A stretch of DNA of 64,000 nucleotides, taken from Lumbricus rubellus. Lineage: Eukaryota; Annelida; Clitellata; Crassiclitellata; Lumbricidae. Where the stretch lies: positions 21,578,785 through 21,642,784 of the forward strand of contig OX243824.1 of the NCBI GenBank assembly GCA_945859605.1, written 5' to 3'. The translations under genes were made by a program, and so were the position numbers. Of the stretch, positions 44,501 to 47,165 are shown piece by piece. The notes beneath the pieces are model-generated. The model was not told the origin of the DNA. It saw only the letters and a list, made by a program, of their open reading frames with translations, and did not search any database. The stretch's first letter is position 1. Each line of letters starts with the position of its first letter.

Positions 44501-47165
44501 AGATCCTGAACCAAATACTCCTGCTCAGCTAAAACGTCGTTTGCGAAAAGCATGGAATTCGATATAGGTTGAAACTTTGTACAACCTCATCGAATCTTTA
44601 CCCAGACGAATGAAAGCTGTTATAGCCAGCAAAGGCAACACTATTGCCTATTAAATGGTAAAAAAATTATTGATTTTTGTTGTGTATATTTTTTGTAACA
44701 AGCTAGCAAAATCGTTCACAAACTTTCTGGACACCCTGTACTTATTATGTTTATTTTTGGGAACAATAAAGAATTTGAATTTGAATTACATACATACATT
44801 TGGCTAGGGGCACATCTTCAAATATAACACAAAATAAAACTTCCACAAACAGAAAACAACTTCCTCTAAAGCTGCTTAGAGCTGAAGTACTTCCTTCATA
44901 AAAGGCTCTTCATTTATCAATAAGTATTAGGAAATACAAGGTTGCACTGTACTGGATAGTAAAACCTTGATGCATGGGCACTCGTAGAAATTTTTGAAGG
45001 TGGGGACAAAGCAAAATGGTCAGTGGTCACAATTTAAAGTTTCTAGCCTGAAAAATTCAAAGCAGGGAATTTAAAACATGGGAATTTTAACCCTTTAATG
45101 CCGGAGGGTATAGGATTTTCCATACCATTTACTACCTTCTCGGCATTAAAGGCTTAAGGCGTCTAAATGCAAATTTTGCAATTCACTTTGTAATGAAATG
45201 TACAGCTAATTAGCAATTTATATCTATAGCCCCGCCAACACCAATGGCCACTTATTAGTAGCGCTCCCAGTGCAAGTCCCTGAGAAAAAAAGGTCTTGAA
45301 AACAGAGAGATATGTAGATAGTGATCCTGAATGTAGAGTCCCATGCAGAGTGGAGGGAAGGAAATTCCATAGGTACATGTAGGCTCAATGATGGTAAATG
45401 AGTTTGAGCAATAGTGGTCCTAGTTCGTGGGACAAACAAGTCAGGCCTGCTTGCAGTGCACAAAGAACGGAGAGGTCGATGGGAAGATGCAGATTGCAGA
45501 ATGGAACGGAGGAGGAGAACAACTGAGATCACTGAGATATTTCACGCATGAATATTTGTGCATCATGAATAGTATCATCAGTGCTGTATTGCAAAGAAAT
45601 TTATAAAAACCTAGACGTAGCAGCCAAAAATAGGTGTCAATTTTCCAGGGGCATGGAAGAACTTGTCCCTCAAGCCCAGTGGTTCTCAAACTTTTGCAGG
45701 CTGCAGACCGGCAATAATTTATTTGGGAAGCTCACGGACTGCTAACTTAATGGCAAGCAAAAACAATAGCGAACTGTATTATTTAAAAAAACTAATTACA
45801 GGGTAATTTGTAATTAGGAATTTTTTAATTAATAAAAATTGTTTATACAGCCATTTGGCAAGGTAAAATAAGGCACTGGTAATGTATTTTTTAAGTTTGA
45901 GACAGAATTTTGAATAAATTTTGAACAACAATTCAAATAATTTTAGAATTTCAAATAATATATAAATTAACAATTCTAATTTATTTTCACTCTCAGACTA
46001 CTTCACGGACCGGTGATCAGGACTCCGCGGACCGGCACCGGTCCGCGAATCACCACTTTGACAACCACTGCTCTAGCCCTGTTGCCTATGCCCTTATGAG
46101 TATTTCTCCTACCTTCAGCTGAATGACCTTTGTTCCGATTTCGCCAAATGGAATTTTCCCTGTCGCATATTCGGCTCCGTTGTTGCTGAGCACGGCTGTA
46201 ACGACCATGTTCGAGTAGAACTTCCGGTTGAGCGTGACATGAACCTCGTACGTCTGATCCGGTCGAACCGTCTTTGGTGCGAGGATCAAAAACTCTCTGA
46301 TAAAAACGTTTCAGATATTATGCTCAACCAACAAGTTGCATATTTCTGAAGATTATCTAGAGCCCAGGTGCAGTGTGTGATATGAATCAGATAGAGAATG
46401 TTGACGCGAACAGTGATCGGATAGACTCCGATAGAGTGAGTTTATGAGGATGGTTTAGTAGAGTGGGATGGCTGGATGATAAAGAGAGCATTGAAGGTGG
46501 TTTCATTAGGTTCTTGTCATTTGTAGGTTAGAAATTGGACTTTGAAGTCGATGTGCTCACAAATTTTCAGCCAATTCAGTGATTTAATTAAGGATGGAAT
46601 ACATATGATGATGCTCGATGTCCTAGTTACCGCTTGGGCGAGTGAGTGTCAAATCGTTTGCTTGTCTGTTTGTATGTGCACTTGTTATAGCGTCCCTTCA
46701 AGCTCTCTCTACTCAGAGGCGCTCCCGAATGCAGAGCAGACAATGCATCGGAGTTTCACGCTGAAGCGCTGAGCAATTTTGAGTGAAGGACTTGACCAAG
46801 GTCCTTACGCGGCGAGGTGGATTCGAACCTCGAACCTTCCGGCTTCAAGGCAATGACGCCACCACTAATTGACAGACCAACCACTATATTATTATCATGC
46901 ACCCACTTTAAACTGATGACAAATGGTTCATTACAGTGGTACTGCACAAGCGGTTGAATTAGATTTGGTGAATATCAGAATATGTGTGGGATGAATTTGT
47001 CAAGAAAGAAAGGTTTATATACAAGATTAAATTACGGGAATTTTTAACTGAAGAGTATTGCACTCACTGGAATGTCGGCAGACGATATCCATTGTCTTGC
47101 GTATCAACATGTGGCACGGAAATTACGATCAAAGACAGAACGGCCGTTGTCAAAACTGACAACAT
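8406..47165 (-). CDS. Mcr-like alpha-2-macroglobulin/thioester-family protein (complete, 36 coding exons)
   Basis: Gene model built by eye. Coding exons, 5' to 3' on the minus strand, run from 47165-47068 to 8608-8406. Every intron is GT-AG, every phase joins, and the exons sum to 4728 nt (1575 aa plus stop). Domain order: signal peptide (about residues 1-22), MG1 (33-100) with ILAPKTVRP, MG2 (about 145-235) with SIFVVTDRPGY and RIVAVTPDLLPAPGS, MG3-MG6 (235-660), an LDL-receptor class A module (684-720), MG7/CUB-like (760-975), TED helices (978-1350), receptor-binding-like domain (1360-1510) and a Cys-rich tail. An LDLa module in the bait-region position is the layout of insect macroglobulin complement-related protein (Mcr); CPAMD8 and CD109 are alternatives. 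The thioester motif is lost: DSAEGYL sits where GCGEQNM should be. Family members are secreted or membrane-bound and act in immunity, protease trapping or, for Mcr, septate junctions. Which role applies here is inference. Confidence 0.93.
8740..9055. repeat. Dispersed repeat fragment ('gctcccagtgt' family)
   Basis: Begins GGTGCTCCCAGTGTGCAAGGC and resembles the starts of 34060-34400 and 45253-45480, which share a 'GCGCTCCCAGTG...CCTGAGAA' opening. Lies in the last intron of the Mcr-like gene. Class unknown, possibly a LINE 3' region. Confidence 0.4.
9271..9325. repeat. (ATT)n microsatellite
   Basis: Trinucleotide run close to exon 35; it generates spurious poly-Ile frames. Confidence 0.95.
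9364..9469 (-). CDS. Mcr-like gene, coding exon 35
   Basis: Encodes NRTCFSFVADRWYPVANMSI through LLMIREYSEYG, the last strands ('c..f...r..pVan......v.dYy') of the receptor-binding domain. Acceptor TCTTAG, phase 0 to 1. Confidence 0.9.
9562..9783 (+). mobile_element. tRNA-derived SINE (family 1)
   Basis: Diverged copy: tRNA-like head with B box GGTTCGAATCC, then a body (CTTCACTCGTAATTGCTCAG) and the tail GCTATAACAAGTGCACATAC. In intron 34. Confidence 0.85.
9915..10086 (-). CDS. Mcr-like gene, coding exon 34 (receptor-binding-like domain)
   Basis: Encodes KWLRTDLAPVSGMAVVITDI followed by PTGYIVSRDTLEWMYTAGFP, the 's.MaivdI...sGf' segment of the A2M receptor-binding domain. Phase 2 to 0, donor TAT|GTAAGT. 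Confidence 0.95.
10186..10470. mobile_element. hAT MITE with perfect 8-bp TSD
   Basis: 285 bp, starts CAGGGGCATT and ends ATCCGCCCCTG, flanked by GATGAATA on both sides (10178-10185, 10471-10478). In intron 33, 100 bp from exon 34. Confidence 0.85.
10945..11008. repeat. (ATT)n microsatellite
   Basis: ATT trinucleotide run with CAT interruptions. Confidence 0.9.
11010..11310 (+). repeat. Dispersed repeat, copy 1
   Basis: Contains TACCCGAGGTATCTCAGATC...CTCGGGATTTCAAAAAATTA. The same sequence is in inverse orientation at 23930-24060, and a short piece is at 11475-11515. Class unknown; in intron 33. Confidence 0.6.
11651..11790 (-). CDS. Mcr-like gene, coding exon 33 (receptor-binding-like domain)
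   Basis: Encodes MDTSVHLEKPYQVEAIGPPF through FDLILDSQRY and MELNICF. It matches the 'F.L.v.......l.ic....' start of A2M receptor-binding domains. Phase 0 to 2, donor AA|GTAGGG. Confidence 0.92.
12002..12206 (+). mobile_element. tRNA-derived SINE (family 1)
   Basis: Well preserved: GGGGCGCGGTGGTGTAGTGG head, GATTCGAATCC B box, and GCTCAGCGCTTCGGC body. The tail is truncated after GCGGTATAAC. Confidence 0.9.
13114..13176 (-). CDS. Mcr-like gene, coding exon 32
   Basis: A 21-codon exon encoding VVPAFGQIKTRATGTGYAVI then G, the 'lP....v...A.G.G.a..q' strand before the receptor-binding domain. Donor GGT|GTACGT. Confidence 0.92.
13275..14029. mobile_element. piggyBac-like TTAA element, interrupted by a hAT MITE
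   Basis: TTAACCCTTTATCAACTGAG at the left and ATAGTTAAAGGGTTAA at the right, i.e. TTAA flanks with CCCTTT ends as in piggyBac MITEs. It contains the hAT element at 13641-13953. The assignment of the two ends to one element is inference. Confidence 0.45.
13604..14115. repeat. Two-copy tandem duplication abutting exon 31 donor
   Basis: Copy 1 (13604-14028 minus the hAT insertion) and copy 2 (14029-14115) share TACYGGTTTCGGTGTGTG...GCATTAAAATCACATAATAG. Copy 2 ends 4-6 bases from the exon 31 donor. Confidence 0.8.
13641..13953. mobile_element. hAT (Charlie-like) MITE
   Basis: 313 bp, CAGTGGTTCCCAAC at the left and GTTGGGAACCGCTG at the right; 8-bp flanks TGCTACGT/CACTACGT match at 6 of 8. Confidence 0.82.
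14119..14280 (-). CDS. Mcr-like gene, coding exon 31 (TED end/CUB)
   Basis: Encodes DTILALEAMTEFSYRQTNRD through FANIYEFK, the 'DTvvALqAL.ey' helix. Donor AAA|GTATGA; six bases into the intron begins a block that is duplicated with 13604-14028. Confidence 0.95.
14310..14600. repeat. Dispersed repeat, copy A
   Basis: AAGATAAGAATATTCT...ATTGCTATCCGCATTTTGGT through AATCAATGTCAAAATG. A second copy in the same orientation is at 25545-25810. In intron 30. Confidence 0.75.
14640..15115 (+). mobile_element. LINE fragment(s)
   Basis: A LINE/SINE 3'-tail-like piece (14640-14810, GCGCCTCTTCGAGAGACCTACT) is followed at 14863-15115 by an open segment encoding GGRGRPRISWLDNISHWTGL. This is the typical C-terminus of non-LTR reverse transcriptases ('GRGRPR..W.D....wtg'). 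Broken remnant in intron 30. Confidence 0.65.
15211..15443 (-). CDS. Mcr-like gene, coding exon 30 (TED)
   Basis: Encodes EFLYWAAVPIAPNPSERINN through NAVMATSYALLCYLAHNDVP and MKWIGSQHYRLFGWSSTQ. The 'P.vkWl..qr...GgfsSTQdT' motif ending TED continues into exon 31. Phase 1 to 0. Confidence 0.96.
15754..15928 (-). CDS. Mcr-like gene, coding exon 29 (TED)
   Basis: Encodes NYLASKLLYITDPFQMAITA followed by YALQVATHKDRDTAYNLLKD, the 'YL......d.Y..AI.aYAL.la....A...L' TED helix pair. Donor AAAT|GTAAGT, phase 1. Confidence 0.95.
15971..16187 (-). mobile_element. tRNA-derived SINE (family 1)
   Basis: Full-length minus-orientation copy: tail GTATGTGCACTTGTTATAGC at the low end, GGATTCGAACC (B box complement) and CACTACACCACCGCGCCC at the high end. 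In intron 28. Confidence 0.93.
16247..16286. repeat. (AAT)n microsatellite
   Basis: Thirteen or so AAT units; poly-Asn frames here are artefacts. Confidence 0.95.
16660..16945 (-). mobile_element. tRNA-derived SINE (family 2)
   Basis: On the minus strand: GGTGGCTGATCGGTAATGCG head with GGGGTTCGACTCC B box, then CCCTTGGGCAAGTTGTTTAC. The same GGGCAAGTTGTTTAC body is in the copy at 29208-29470. In intron 28. Confidence 0.7.
17028..17126 (-). CDS. Mcr-like gene, coding exon 28 (TED)
   Basis: A 33-codon exon encoding PVSYGRDGVNRTLHIATTAH through SLALTSRLTG. Donor GGA|GTGAGT. It corresponds to the 'vsLTAyvl.aLle' helix. Phase 0 at both ends. Confidence 0.9.
17490..17664 (-). CDS. Mcr-like gene, coding exon 27 (TED)
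   Basis: Encodes YLTSMTLKYLHAALLSTWAE through VEILNKLATWLSDQQDTEGK and YDRSFQ|GTAACC. It matches the 'wLTA.vlk.f..a......i...v...a..WL...Q..dG.F' helices. The open frame continues past both splice sites but loses similarity there. Confidence 0.94.
17716..17895. mobile_element. DNA-transposon MITE fragment
   Basis: AAGTGGCAGGACGGCATTTA...GACCATCCTGGCACACTTTA and a terminal AACCCCTG; homologous to 3055-3139. In intron 26. Confidence 0.5.
18609..18846. repeat. 54-bp minisatellite seeded at exon 26 splice donor
   Basis: Five starts of TTCTCAGTTCTTACTA at 18609, 18663, 18717, 18771 and 18825, exactly 54 bp apart. On the minus strand each contains TCTA|GTAAGAAC. The copy at 18825 overlaps the real exon 26 donor, and four decoy donors follow it in the intron. 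Confidence 0.97.
18839..18917 (-). CDS. Mcr-like gene, coding exon 26 (TED)
   Basis: Encodes LARQYAYMQDDGAMKMFRRA and RSPCV, matching 'gYq.qL.Y...DGs...F' after the thioester helix. The donor TCTA|GTAAGA is the first of five copies of a 54-bp repeat. Phase 1 to 2. Confidence 0.9.
18998..19418. mobile_element. MITE with 27-bp TIRs
   Basis: About 421 bp, ends GTGACTCGTCATGACGAAAT / ATTTCGTCATGACGAGTCAC, perfect inverted repeats of about 26 bp that themselves contain the palindrome TCGTCATGACGA. Flanked by ATTT on both sides. Superfamily not assigned. In intron 25. Confidence 0.8.
19669..19784. repeat. (CATA)n/(CA)n microsatellite
   Basis: Mixed tetranucleotide and dinucleotide run close to the exon 25 donor (19812). 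Confidence 0.95.
19812..20000 (-). CDS. Mcr-like gene, coding exon 25 (start of TED, thioester motif absent)
   Basis: Encodes GDMVSPGLFEDHLTAGNTVH, then IPHDSAEGYLYDFAVNLQTV and YLQTLHLLKDDKLNEALEYM. In thioester members the equivalent segment is P-Y-GCGEQNM-..FAP....LDYL. Here Cys is Ser1002 and Gln is Gly1005, so no thioester can form. Donor GTCG|GTCAGT is preferred over the upstream CAA|GTCGGT because only it keeps exon 26 in frame. Confidence 0.94.
20067..20293 (-). mobile_element. tRNA-derived SINE (family 1), diverged
   Basis: Minus orientation, with GGATTCGAACCTGCAACC and a GCACTGCATCACCGCACCCC head. It resembles the diverged copy at 9562-9783. In intron 24. Confidence 0.85.
20475..20568 (+). 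mobile_element. tRNA-derived SINE (family 1), 3' fragment
   Basis: Only the 3' half: GATTCAGTGTCCGCACTGTA...ACTATAACAAGTGCTCATAC. Confidence 0.75.
20621..20795 (-). CDS. Mcr-like gene, coding exon 24 (CUB-like region)
   Basis: Encodes YDGVVGRVRHTPYLVDLVNT through SGEATLYVY, matching the stretch before the TED domain. Acceptor TTTCCAG, donor TATG|GTATGT, phase 0 to 1. Confidence 0.93.
21371..21604. repeat. 59-bp tandem array starting at exon 23 donor
   Basis: About four copies with CGCAACYGTGAACTT at 21408, 21467, 21526 and 21585. The last copy reads CGTGAACTTACGAC, which on the minus strand is the authentic GTC|GTAAGTTC donor. In the other copies the GT has become CA (CACAAGTTC). Confidence 0.95.
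21602..21729 (-). CDS. Mcr-like gene, coding exon 23 (MG7/CUB)
   Basis: Encodes NMECTYILIPIVPVIASGEM through REEVPITVV. The donor GTC|GTAAGT is the first base pair of a 59-bp tandem array that runs into the intron. Phase 1 to 0. Confidence 0.92.
22230..22350 (-). CDS. Mcr-like gene, coding exon 22 (MG7)
   Basis: Encodes VLILLHGDPSYRFIVVEDFG through GDVQTMLSV. Donor GTTG|GTATCC is chosen over the upstream CTCTCG|GTTGGT because it gives phase 1, as exon 23 requires. Confidence 0.87.
23076..23189 (-). CDS. Mcr-like gene, coding exon 21 (MG7)
   Basis: A 38-codon exon encoding RKFFVTIENPDVIRRGEQIG followed by LRLDVYNYWDQDLE. This is the MG7 opening ('ff..l..P..v.rGE...l...v.NY') of the family. 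Confidence 0.95.
23664..23781 (-). CDS. Mcr-like gene, coding exon 20
   Basis: Encodes QVGQGEIKILQDELMDPLVM through QGLFISNKYVQ|GTATCC. It corresponds to the segment before MG7 in A2M proteins. Phase 2 to 0. Confidence 0.9.
23930..24060 (-). repeat. Dispersed repeat, copy 2
   Basis: Inverse copy of 11010-11310 (GAAATCCCGAGGGATCTGAG). In intron 19. Confidence 0.6.
24904..25018 (-). CDS. Mcr-like gene, coding exon 19
   Basis: The first codon completes the sixth LDLa Cys. It then encodes YQRPEEIYKARPSELYTLFW through NWAPFWQTTYI, ending AA|GTAAGC in phase 2. Confidence 0.88.
25105..25142. repeat. (AT)n microsatellite
   Basis: Pure AT dinucleotide run in intron 18. Confidence 0.95.
25283..25405 (-). 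CDS. Mcr-like gene, coding exon 18 (LDL-receptor class A domain)
   Basis: Encodes a nearly complete LDLa module (residues about 684-720). Five Cys are in this exon and the sixth is split over the next junction. The Ca-binding signature TCDGVIDCLDGFDEIS is present. Insect Mcr carries such a module at this position; vertebrate A2M, CD109 and C3 do not. Phases 1 to 1. Confidence 0.94.
25545..25810. repeat. Dispersed repeat, copy B
   Basis: Same orientation as 14310-14600: ATAAGATAAGAATATTCT then ATTGCTATCCGCATTTTGGT. Longest shared block about 130 bp by eye. In intron 17. Confidence 0.75.
26500..26548 (-). CDS. Mcr-like gene, coding exon 17
   Basis: A 49-nt exon encoding AAGLIIMSDANITIRQ, like the 'daGL.i.tD' segment of A2M proteins after MG6. 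Phase 0 to 1. The leftover G completes the Asp codon of exon 18. Confidence 0.87.
26690..26852 (-). mobile_element. tRNA-derived SINE (family 3)
   Basis: On the minus strand: GGGGGCTCGGTAGCGCATTG...GCGAGTTCGTGCCCC, a tRNA-like head with A and B boxes, then a body ending TATATAAACATGAATGAATG. In intron 16. Confidence 0.6.
26915..27055 (-). CDS. Mcr-like gene, coding exon 16
   Basis: A 47-codon exon encoding VIHELLKFDERSQGPYQHTW through DTGMDTNTTAF|GTACGC. It occupies the bait-region position before the LDLa module. Acceptor TTTGTAG. Confidence 0.9.
27115..27520. repeat. C-rich low-complexity tract (G-rich on the gene strand)
   Basis: About 400 bp of CCACCC/CCTCCACC sequence ending 60 bp from the exon 16 acceptor. 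On the transcribed-RNA sense it is a long GGTGGGG/GGAGGGG tract with many G3 runs. The 203-aa proline-rich frame here is an artefact. Confidence 0.9.
27535..28045 (-). mobile_element. Possible Helitron-like or other repeat with TCTATATAAATAAAG end
   Basis: On the minus strand the element would start TCTATATAAATAAAGAGAAG, then a GTGTGTG tract, then two related blocks (27640-27780 and 27780-27960) sharing 'CCCCCACCCTGNCCCCCAT-GG-GTAGAGA'. A TCTATATA start is common in Helitron-type repeats. No 3' hairpin was confirmed. Confidence 0.3.
28086..28235 (-). CDS. Mcr-like gene, coding exon 15 (MG6)
   Basis: A 50-codon exon containing VLARGPPGGYVYISAVDYEF. The G-s-Y-v-.-i-s-AVD motif is a hallmark of MG6 in A2M/complement proteins. 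Donor AAA|GTGAGC. Phase 0 at both ends. Confidence 0.94.
28555..28670 (-). repeat. LINE/SINE 3'-tail fragment
   Basis: TTTATATAGCTCCTCTTTGA...ACTCAGAGGCGCTCGTGGCC. Related tails are at 14640-14810, 41283-41400, 56672-56830 and 61355-61430. Confidence 0.6.
28963..29148 (-). CDS. Mcr-like gene, coding exon 14 (MG5/MG6)
   Basis: A 62-codon exon from IAAGGTILLGSK to FFVRDARLKQ|GTGAGA, including PSSHIVAYCIVNGEVVMDSM, typical of the MG5-MG6 region. Phase 0 at both ends. Confidence 0.92.
29208..29470 (+). mobile_element. tRNA-derived SINE (family 2)
   Basis: GGCCTAGTTAGCTACACCGG head, GGTTCAAGCCC B box, ACCTTGGGCAAGTTGTTTAC body, and an (ATC)n end at 29476-29506. In intron 13. Confidence 0.65.
29650..29794. 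mobile_element. hAT MITE with perfect 8-bp TSD
   Basis: 145 bp, CAGTGGCATAGACA to GGCCACGCCACTG, flanked by GTTCAAGT on both sides (29642-29649, 29795-29802). In intron 13. Confidence 0.9.
29845..30140. repeat. ~20-bp minisatellite
   Basis: About fifteen imperfect copies of GGTCAGGTCTAAAATAACAA in intron 13. Confidence 0.95.
30229..30291 (-). CDS. Mcr-like gene, coding exon 13 (MG5)
   Basis: A 21-codon exon encoding TETYMTFTVRANFYVPEINY, then L|GTTAGT. Acceptor TTTTGTAG. Phase 0 at both ends. Confidence 0.85.
31068..31280 (+). mobile_element. tRNA-derived SINE (family 1)
   Basis: GGGCGCGGTGGTGTAGTGGT head through GCTATAACAAGTGCACATAC tail, with a mutated B box (GAAGTTCTAATC). In intron 12. 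Confidence 0.92.
31401..31505 (-). CDS. Mcr-like gene, coding exon 12 (MG5)
   Basis: A 35-codon exon encoding IEHKQSGQSVELRCYRYYSQ and ending STLDPE|GTGAAA. Acceptor TTTCCAG. Phase 0 at both ends. Confidence 0.85.
31524..31770. repeat. (CAAT)n microsatellite pair
   Basis: Runs at 31524-31568 and 31680-31770, separated by a 24-bp duplicated phrase (CATTTCAAGGCAAGGC). Confidence 0.85.
32196..32640. repeat. ~32-bp minisatellite starting at exon 11 donor
   Basis: About thirteen copies of ACTAACAGTTAATAGCGAAG-AACGTGTTATAT. On the minus strand each unit carries GTTAGTATATAACAC; the first copy is the authentic donor AAC|GTTAGTATTTAACAC. Confidence 0.95.
32634..32822 (-). CDS. Mcr-like gene, coding exon 11 (MG4)
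   Basis: A 63-codon exon from VAVMRSDGTKYDG to GETDTLIRVN. Minisatellites abut both splice sites: a T-rich array on the acceptor side and a GTTAGTAT-containing array starting at the donor (AAC|GTTAGT). Phase 0 at both ends. Confidence 0.92.
32823..33236. repeat. ~33-bp minisatellite abutting exon 11 acceptor
   Basis: About twelve copies of GAAAAACACAAAAACATACA-TTTGTTTCCATAA. On the gene strand the unit is T-rich (TATGTTTTTGTGTTTTTC), and the last copy merges into the real pyrimidine tract and TTCCAG acceptor of exon 11. Confidence 0.95.
33352..33520. repeat. 24-bp minisatellite
   Basis: Seven copies of GTCTTAAGACTTCTTTTACCCATT, 65 bp downstream of the exon 10 donor. Confidence 0.96.
33585..33809 (-). 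CDS. Mcr-like gene, coding exon 10 (MG3/MG4)
   Basis: A 75-codon exon, starting MYSTKSFAFSLDE after TGCCAG and ending RTFKPSVPFNIQ|GTATTA. The 'kPg.PF...v' sequence marks the MG4 start of A2M proteins. Phase 0 at both ends. Confidence 0.93.
33896..33957. mobile_element. 62-bp mariner-type hairpin MITE
   Basis: CACAGGGTGGCTCCCAAAAA and the complement of TTTTTTGAGCCACCCTGTA form a near-perfect hairpin with a loop of about 15 bases and TA flanks. In intron 9. Confidence 0.75.
34060..34600. repeat. Dispersed repeat ('gctcccagtgt' family)
   Basis: GGCGCTCCCAGTGTGAAAGA then CCCTGAGAAAAG; related to 45253-45480 and 8740-9055. In intron 9. Confidence 0.45.
34874..34979 (-). CDS. Mcr-like gene, coding exon 9 (MG3)
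   Basis: Encodes HVSGEPGYGIGNITVKVMNQ followed by DGSFMDGQITKDLGY. Acceptor TTTGCAG, donor TAT|GTGAGT, phase 2 to 0. Confidence 0.9.
35340..35500. repeat. Direct plus inverted repeat (strong hairpin)
   Basis: TAGTTCATGCAATTTTATTTTAGA (35408-35432) is the complement of TCTAAAATAAAATTGCATGAACTA (35454-35477), with ATT/AAT runs extending the stem. A direct copy of the second arm lies at 35340-35372. Confidence 0.85.
35560..35840 (+). mobile_element. L2/CR1-like LINE 3' end
   Basis: Degenerate RT tail ending with RLKTGLFSHC and TGGGAGCGCTTCTGAGTAGT. In intron 8. Confidence 0.55.
36201..36285 (-). CDS. Mcr-like gene, coding exon 8 (MG3)
   Basis: Encodes QRSFEMNITVPLFMYDSEWG followed by IMGLLYGE. 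Acceptor TTTTAG, donor GGAGA|GTAAGT, phase 2 end. The YGE|HVSGEP junction with exon 9 matches the 'YTYGKPV.G' strand of the family. Confidence 0.86.
36420..37435. mobile_element. CATGGGC-family transposon carrying a LINE fragment
   Basis: 1016 bp, CATGGGCACCCGCAGAAATT at the left and GTGCGGGCGCCCATG at the right; 8-bp flanks CCCTATCG/CCCTATCA. Same termini as 40444-40803. The minus strand of 36788-37147 encodes KLSYFGHVMRSNGLEKELMT and RRRCGRPRKKWLDEV, a non-LTR RT C-terminus captured or inserted inside. Confidence 0.8.
37992..38990 (+). mobile_element. Tc1/mariner element with ~215-bp inverted repeats
   Basis: 999 bp flanked by TA. Outer 50 bp of both ends are identical (CACCGTGACTCAAAAAAAAG...) and about 215 bp match with few differences. 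The interior (38420-38600) retains a transposase C-terminal piece, WPPNSPDLNPVDYKMWSVMQ, the 'sPDlNPiE..W' motif with Asp in place of the last acidic Glu. The rest of the transposase is gone, so it is non-autonomous. In intron 7, 93 bp from exon 7. Confidence 0.92.
39084..39123 (-). CDS. Mcr-like gene, coding exon 7
   Basis: A 40-nt exon encoding GDRYEQPFEVRFW, the 'FEV' strand that opens MG3. Two donors are possible. TGGT|GTGAGT (phase 1) is chosen because it keeps exon 8 in frame; TG|GTGTGA does not. Confidence 0.78.
39666..39960 (+). mobile_element. CR1/L2-type LINE reverse-transcriptase 3' end
   Basis: Encodes LEVLHWLPIHQRIEFRVATL followed by VWRCCQGLAPIYLRELC, the standard C-terminus of CR1/L2 reverse transcriptases, then a tail ending in GAATGAATGA. 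In intron 6. Confidence 0.85.
40018..40160. repeat. (CAA)n microsatellite
   Basis: CAA/CAACAA runs broken by AACTTACAGCAG; it ends 11 bp from the exon 6 donor. Confidence 0.95.
40171..40244 (-). CDS. Mcr-like gene, coding exon 6 (MG2 end)
   Basis: Encodes IIEGAFDIEYPVNVGQWAIV, matching the 'G.f.g.f.L...p..G.W.i' stretch of the family. Acceptor TTCTAG, donor TTT|GTAAGT, phase 1 to 0. Confidence 0.9.
40330..40378. mobile_element. 49-bp TTAA mini-element (piggyBac-like)
   Basis: TTAACCCTTTAATGCC at the left and GGGAAAGGGTTAA at the right. Related to 45088-45157 and 62630-62700. Confidence 0.5.
40444..40803. mobile_element. CATGGGC-family MITE with perfect 8-bp TSD
   Basis: 360 bp, CATGGGCGCCCGCAGAAATT to TGTGCGGGCGCCCATG, flanked by ATTCCCAG on both sides (40436-40443, 40804-40811). 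In intron 5. Confidence 0.9.
40820..40985 (+). mobile_element. L2/CR1-like LINE 3' tail fragment
   Basis: Degenerate 'PTIWNGLP' type RT tail (CTACAATCTGGAATGGCCTC...CTTATTTAGCCGTGGCTGGG). Confidence 0.55.
41039..41090 (-). CDS. Mcr-like gene, coding exon 5 (MG2)
   Basis: A 52-nt exon encoding DSNGNFVRRWIQRQLNF, the counterpart of the 'DPxGNxxxxW' segment of A2M proteins. Acceptor TTTTCAG, donor TTTTG|GTATTT, phase 0 to 1. Confidence 0.88.
41283..41400 (-). repeat. LINE/SINE 3'-tail fragment
   Basis: TTCATTCATTCAGTCAATCT...ATATAGCGCCTTTTCAAAGA. Confidence 0.55.
41415..41655. repeat. Perfect 10-bp tandem array (GTTTATAAAT)24
   Basis: About 24 uninterrupted identical copies of GTTTATAAAT in intron 4. 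The period is close to one DNA helical turn. Perfect homogeneity points to a recent expansion. Confidence 0.98.
42225..42295 (-). CDS. Mcr-like gene, coding exon 4 (MG2)
   Basis: Encodes LYRIVAVTPDLLPAPGSLTI, closely matching the A2M-family MG2 strand (VVPVTPDLLPA-like). Acceptor TTTTGTCAG, donor CGT|GTAAGT, phases 1 to 0. Confidence 0.93.
42475..42620 (+). mobile_element. LINE 3' tail fragment
   Basis: TTGACCCCCTGGCACGGACT...TTTTTATATAGCGCACCCTC, a degenerate RT tail. In intron 3 beside the 19-bp minisatellite. Confidence 0.4.
42628..43240. repeat. 19-bp minisatellite made of exon 3 splice-donor units
   Basis: About thirty copies of CTCACCAGTGGAAACAAAA. On the minus strand this is TTCCACTG|GTGAGTTTTG, identical to the last eight bases of exon 3 plus its donor. 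Seven copies besides the authentic one keep CTCACCAGTGG exactly. Other copies have one change. Confidence 0.98.
43237..43456 (-). CDS. Mcr-like gene, coding exon 3 (MG1/MG2)
   Basis: Encodes VPLTVRPGSHKLIVEG through YVSIFVVTDRPGYVVPST, the MG1 end and MG2 start of the A2M family. It ends ACTG|GTGAGT in phase 1. Its last eight bases and the donor are the first unit of the 19-bp minisatellite that fills the next intron. Confidence 0.94.
43745..44738 (+). mobile_element. Tc1/mariner element, decayed, internally deleted
   Basis: 994 bp flanked by TA, ends TAGGGTGTCCAATAAGTTCG / complement of ACTTTCTGGACACCCTG, inverted match about 37 bp. The plus strand keeps pieces of transposase: MGKIADVQLHLKAAILDEEG, a stop, then GDHTRCGRPKILTQ and LRQIEKSLKTGGLKDNKETI. 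After a deletion of the first catalytic part comes WSPNSPDLSPIENLWSILSG, then NSI-stop. Not functional. In intron 2. Confidence 0.92.
45088..45157. mobile_element. ~70-bp TTAA hairpin mini-element
   Basis: TTAACCCTTTAATGCCGGAG and CTCGGCATTAAAGGCTTAA are inverted arms of about 18 bp around a CCATACC-containing loop. Confidence 0.55.
45677..46070. mobile_element. hAT (Charlie-like) MITE
   Basis: 394 bp, CAGTGGTTCTCAAACTTTT to CACTTTGACAACCACTG; flanks CTCAAGCC/CTCTAGCC agree at 7 of 8. It ends 43 bp from exon 2. Confidence 0.88.
46113..46296 (-). CDS. Mcr-like gene, coding exon 2 (MG1)
   Basis: Starts after TATCAG and ends AAG|GTAGGA in phase 0. It encodes residues 33-94, including EFLILAPKTVRPDQTYEVHV, the typical opening strand of the first macroglobulin domain. 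Confidence 0.93.
46669..46866 (-). mobile_element. tRNA-derived SINE (family 1), head truncated
   Basis: Minus copy with TGTATGTGCACTTGTTATAG tail and GGATTCGAACC box; lacks the last bases of the tRNA head. In intron 1. Confidence 0.92.
47068..47165 (-). CDS. Mcr-like gene, coding exon 1 (start codon, signal peptide)
   Basis: ATG at 47165-47163 has A at -3. The exon encodes a hydrophobic leader (MLSVLTTAVLSLIVISVPHV) and ends in phase 2 at a GTGAGT donor. The two leftover bases (CA) join the first base of exon 2 to give Gln. This start is chosen because the exon is the nearest upstream signal peptide with a compatible phase. A CAG|GT at about 47205 just upstream could be the acceptor of a 5'-UTR intron. 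Confidence 0.85.
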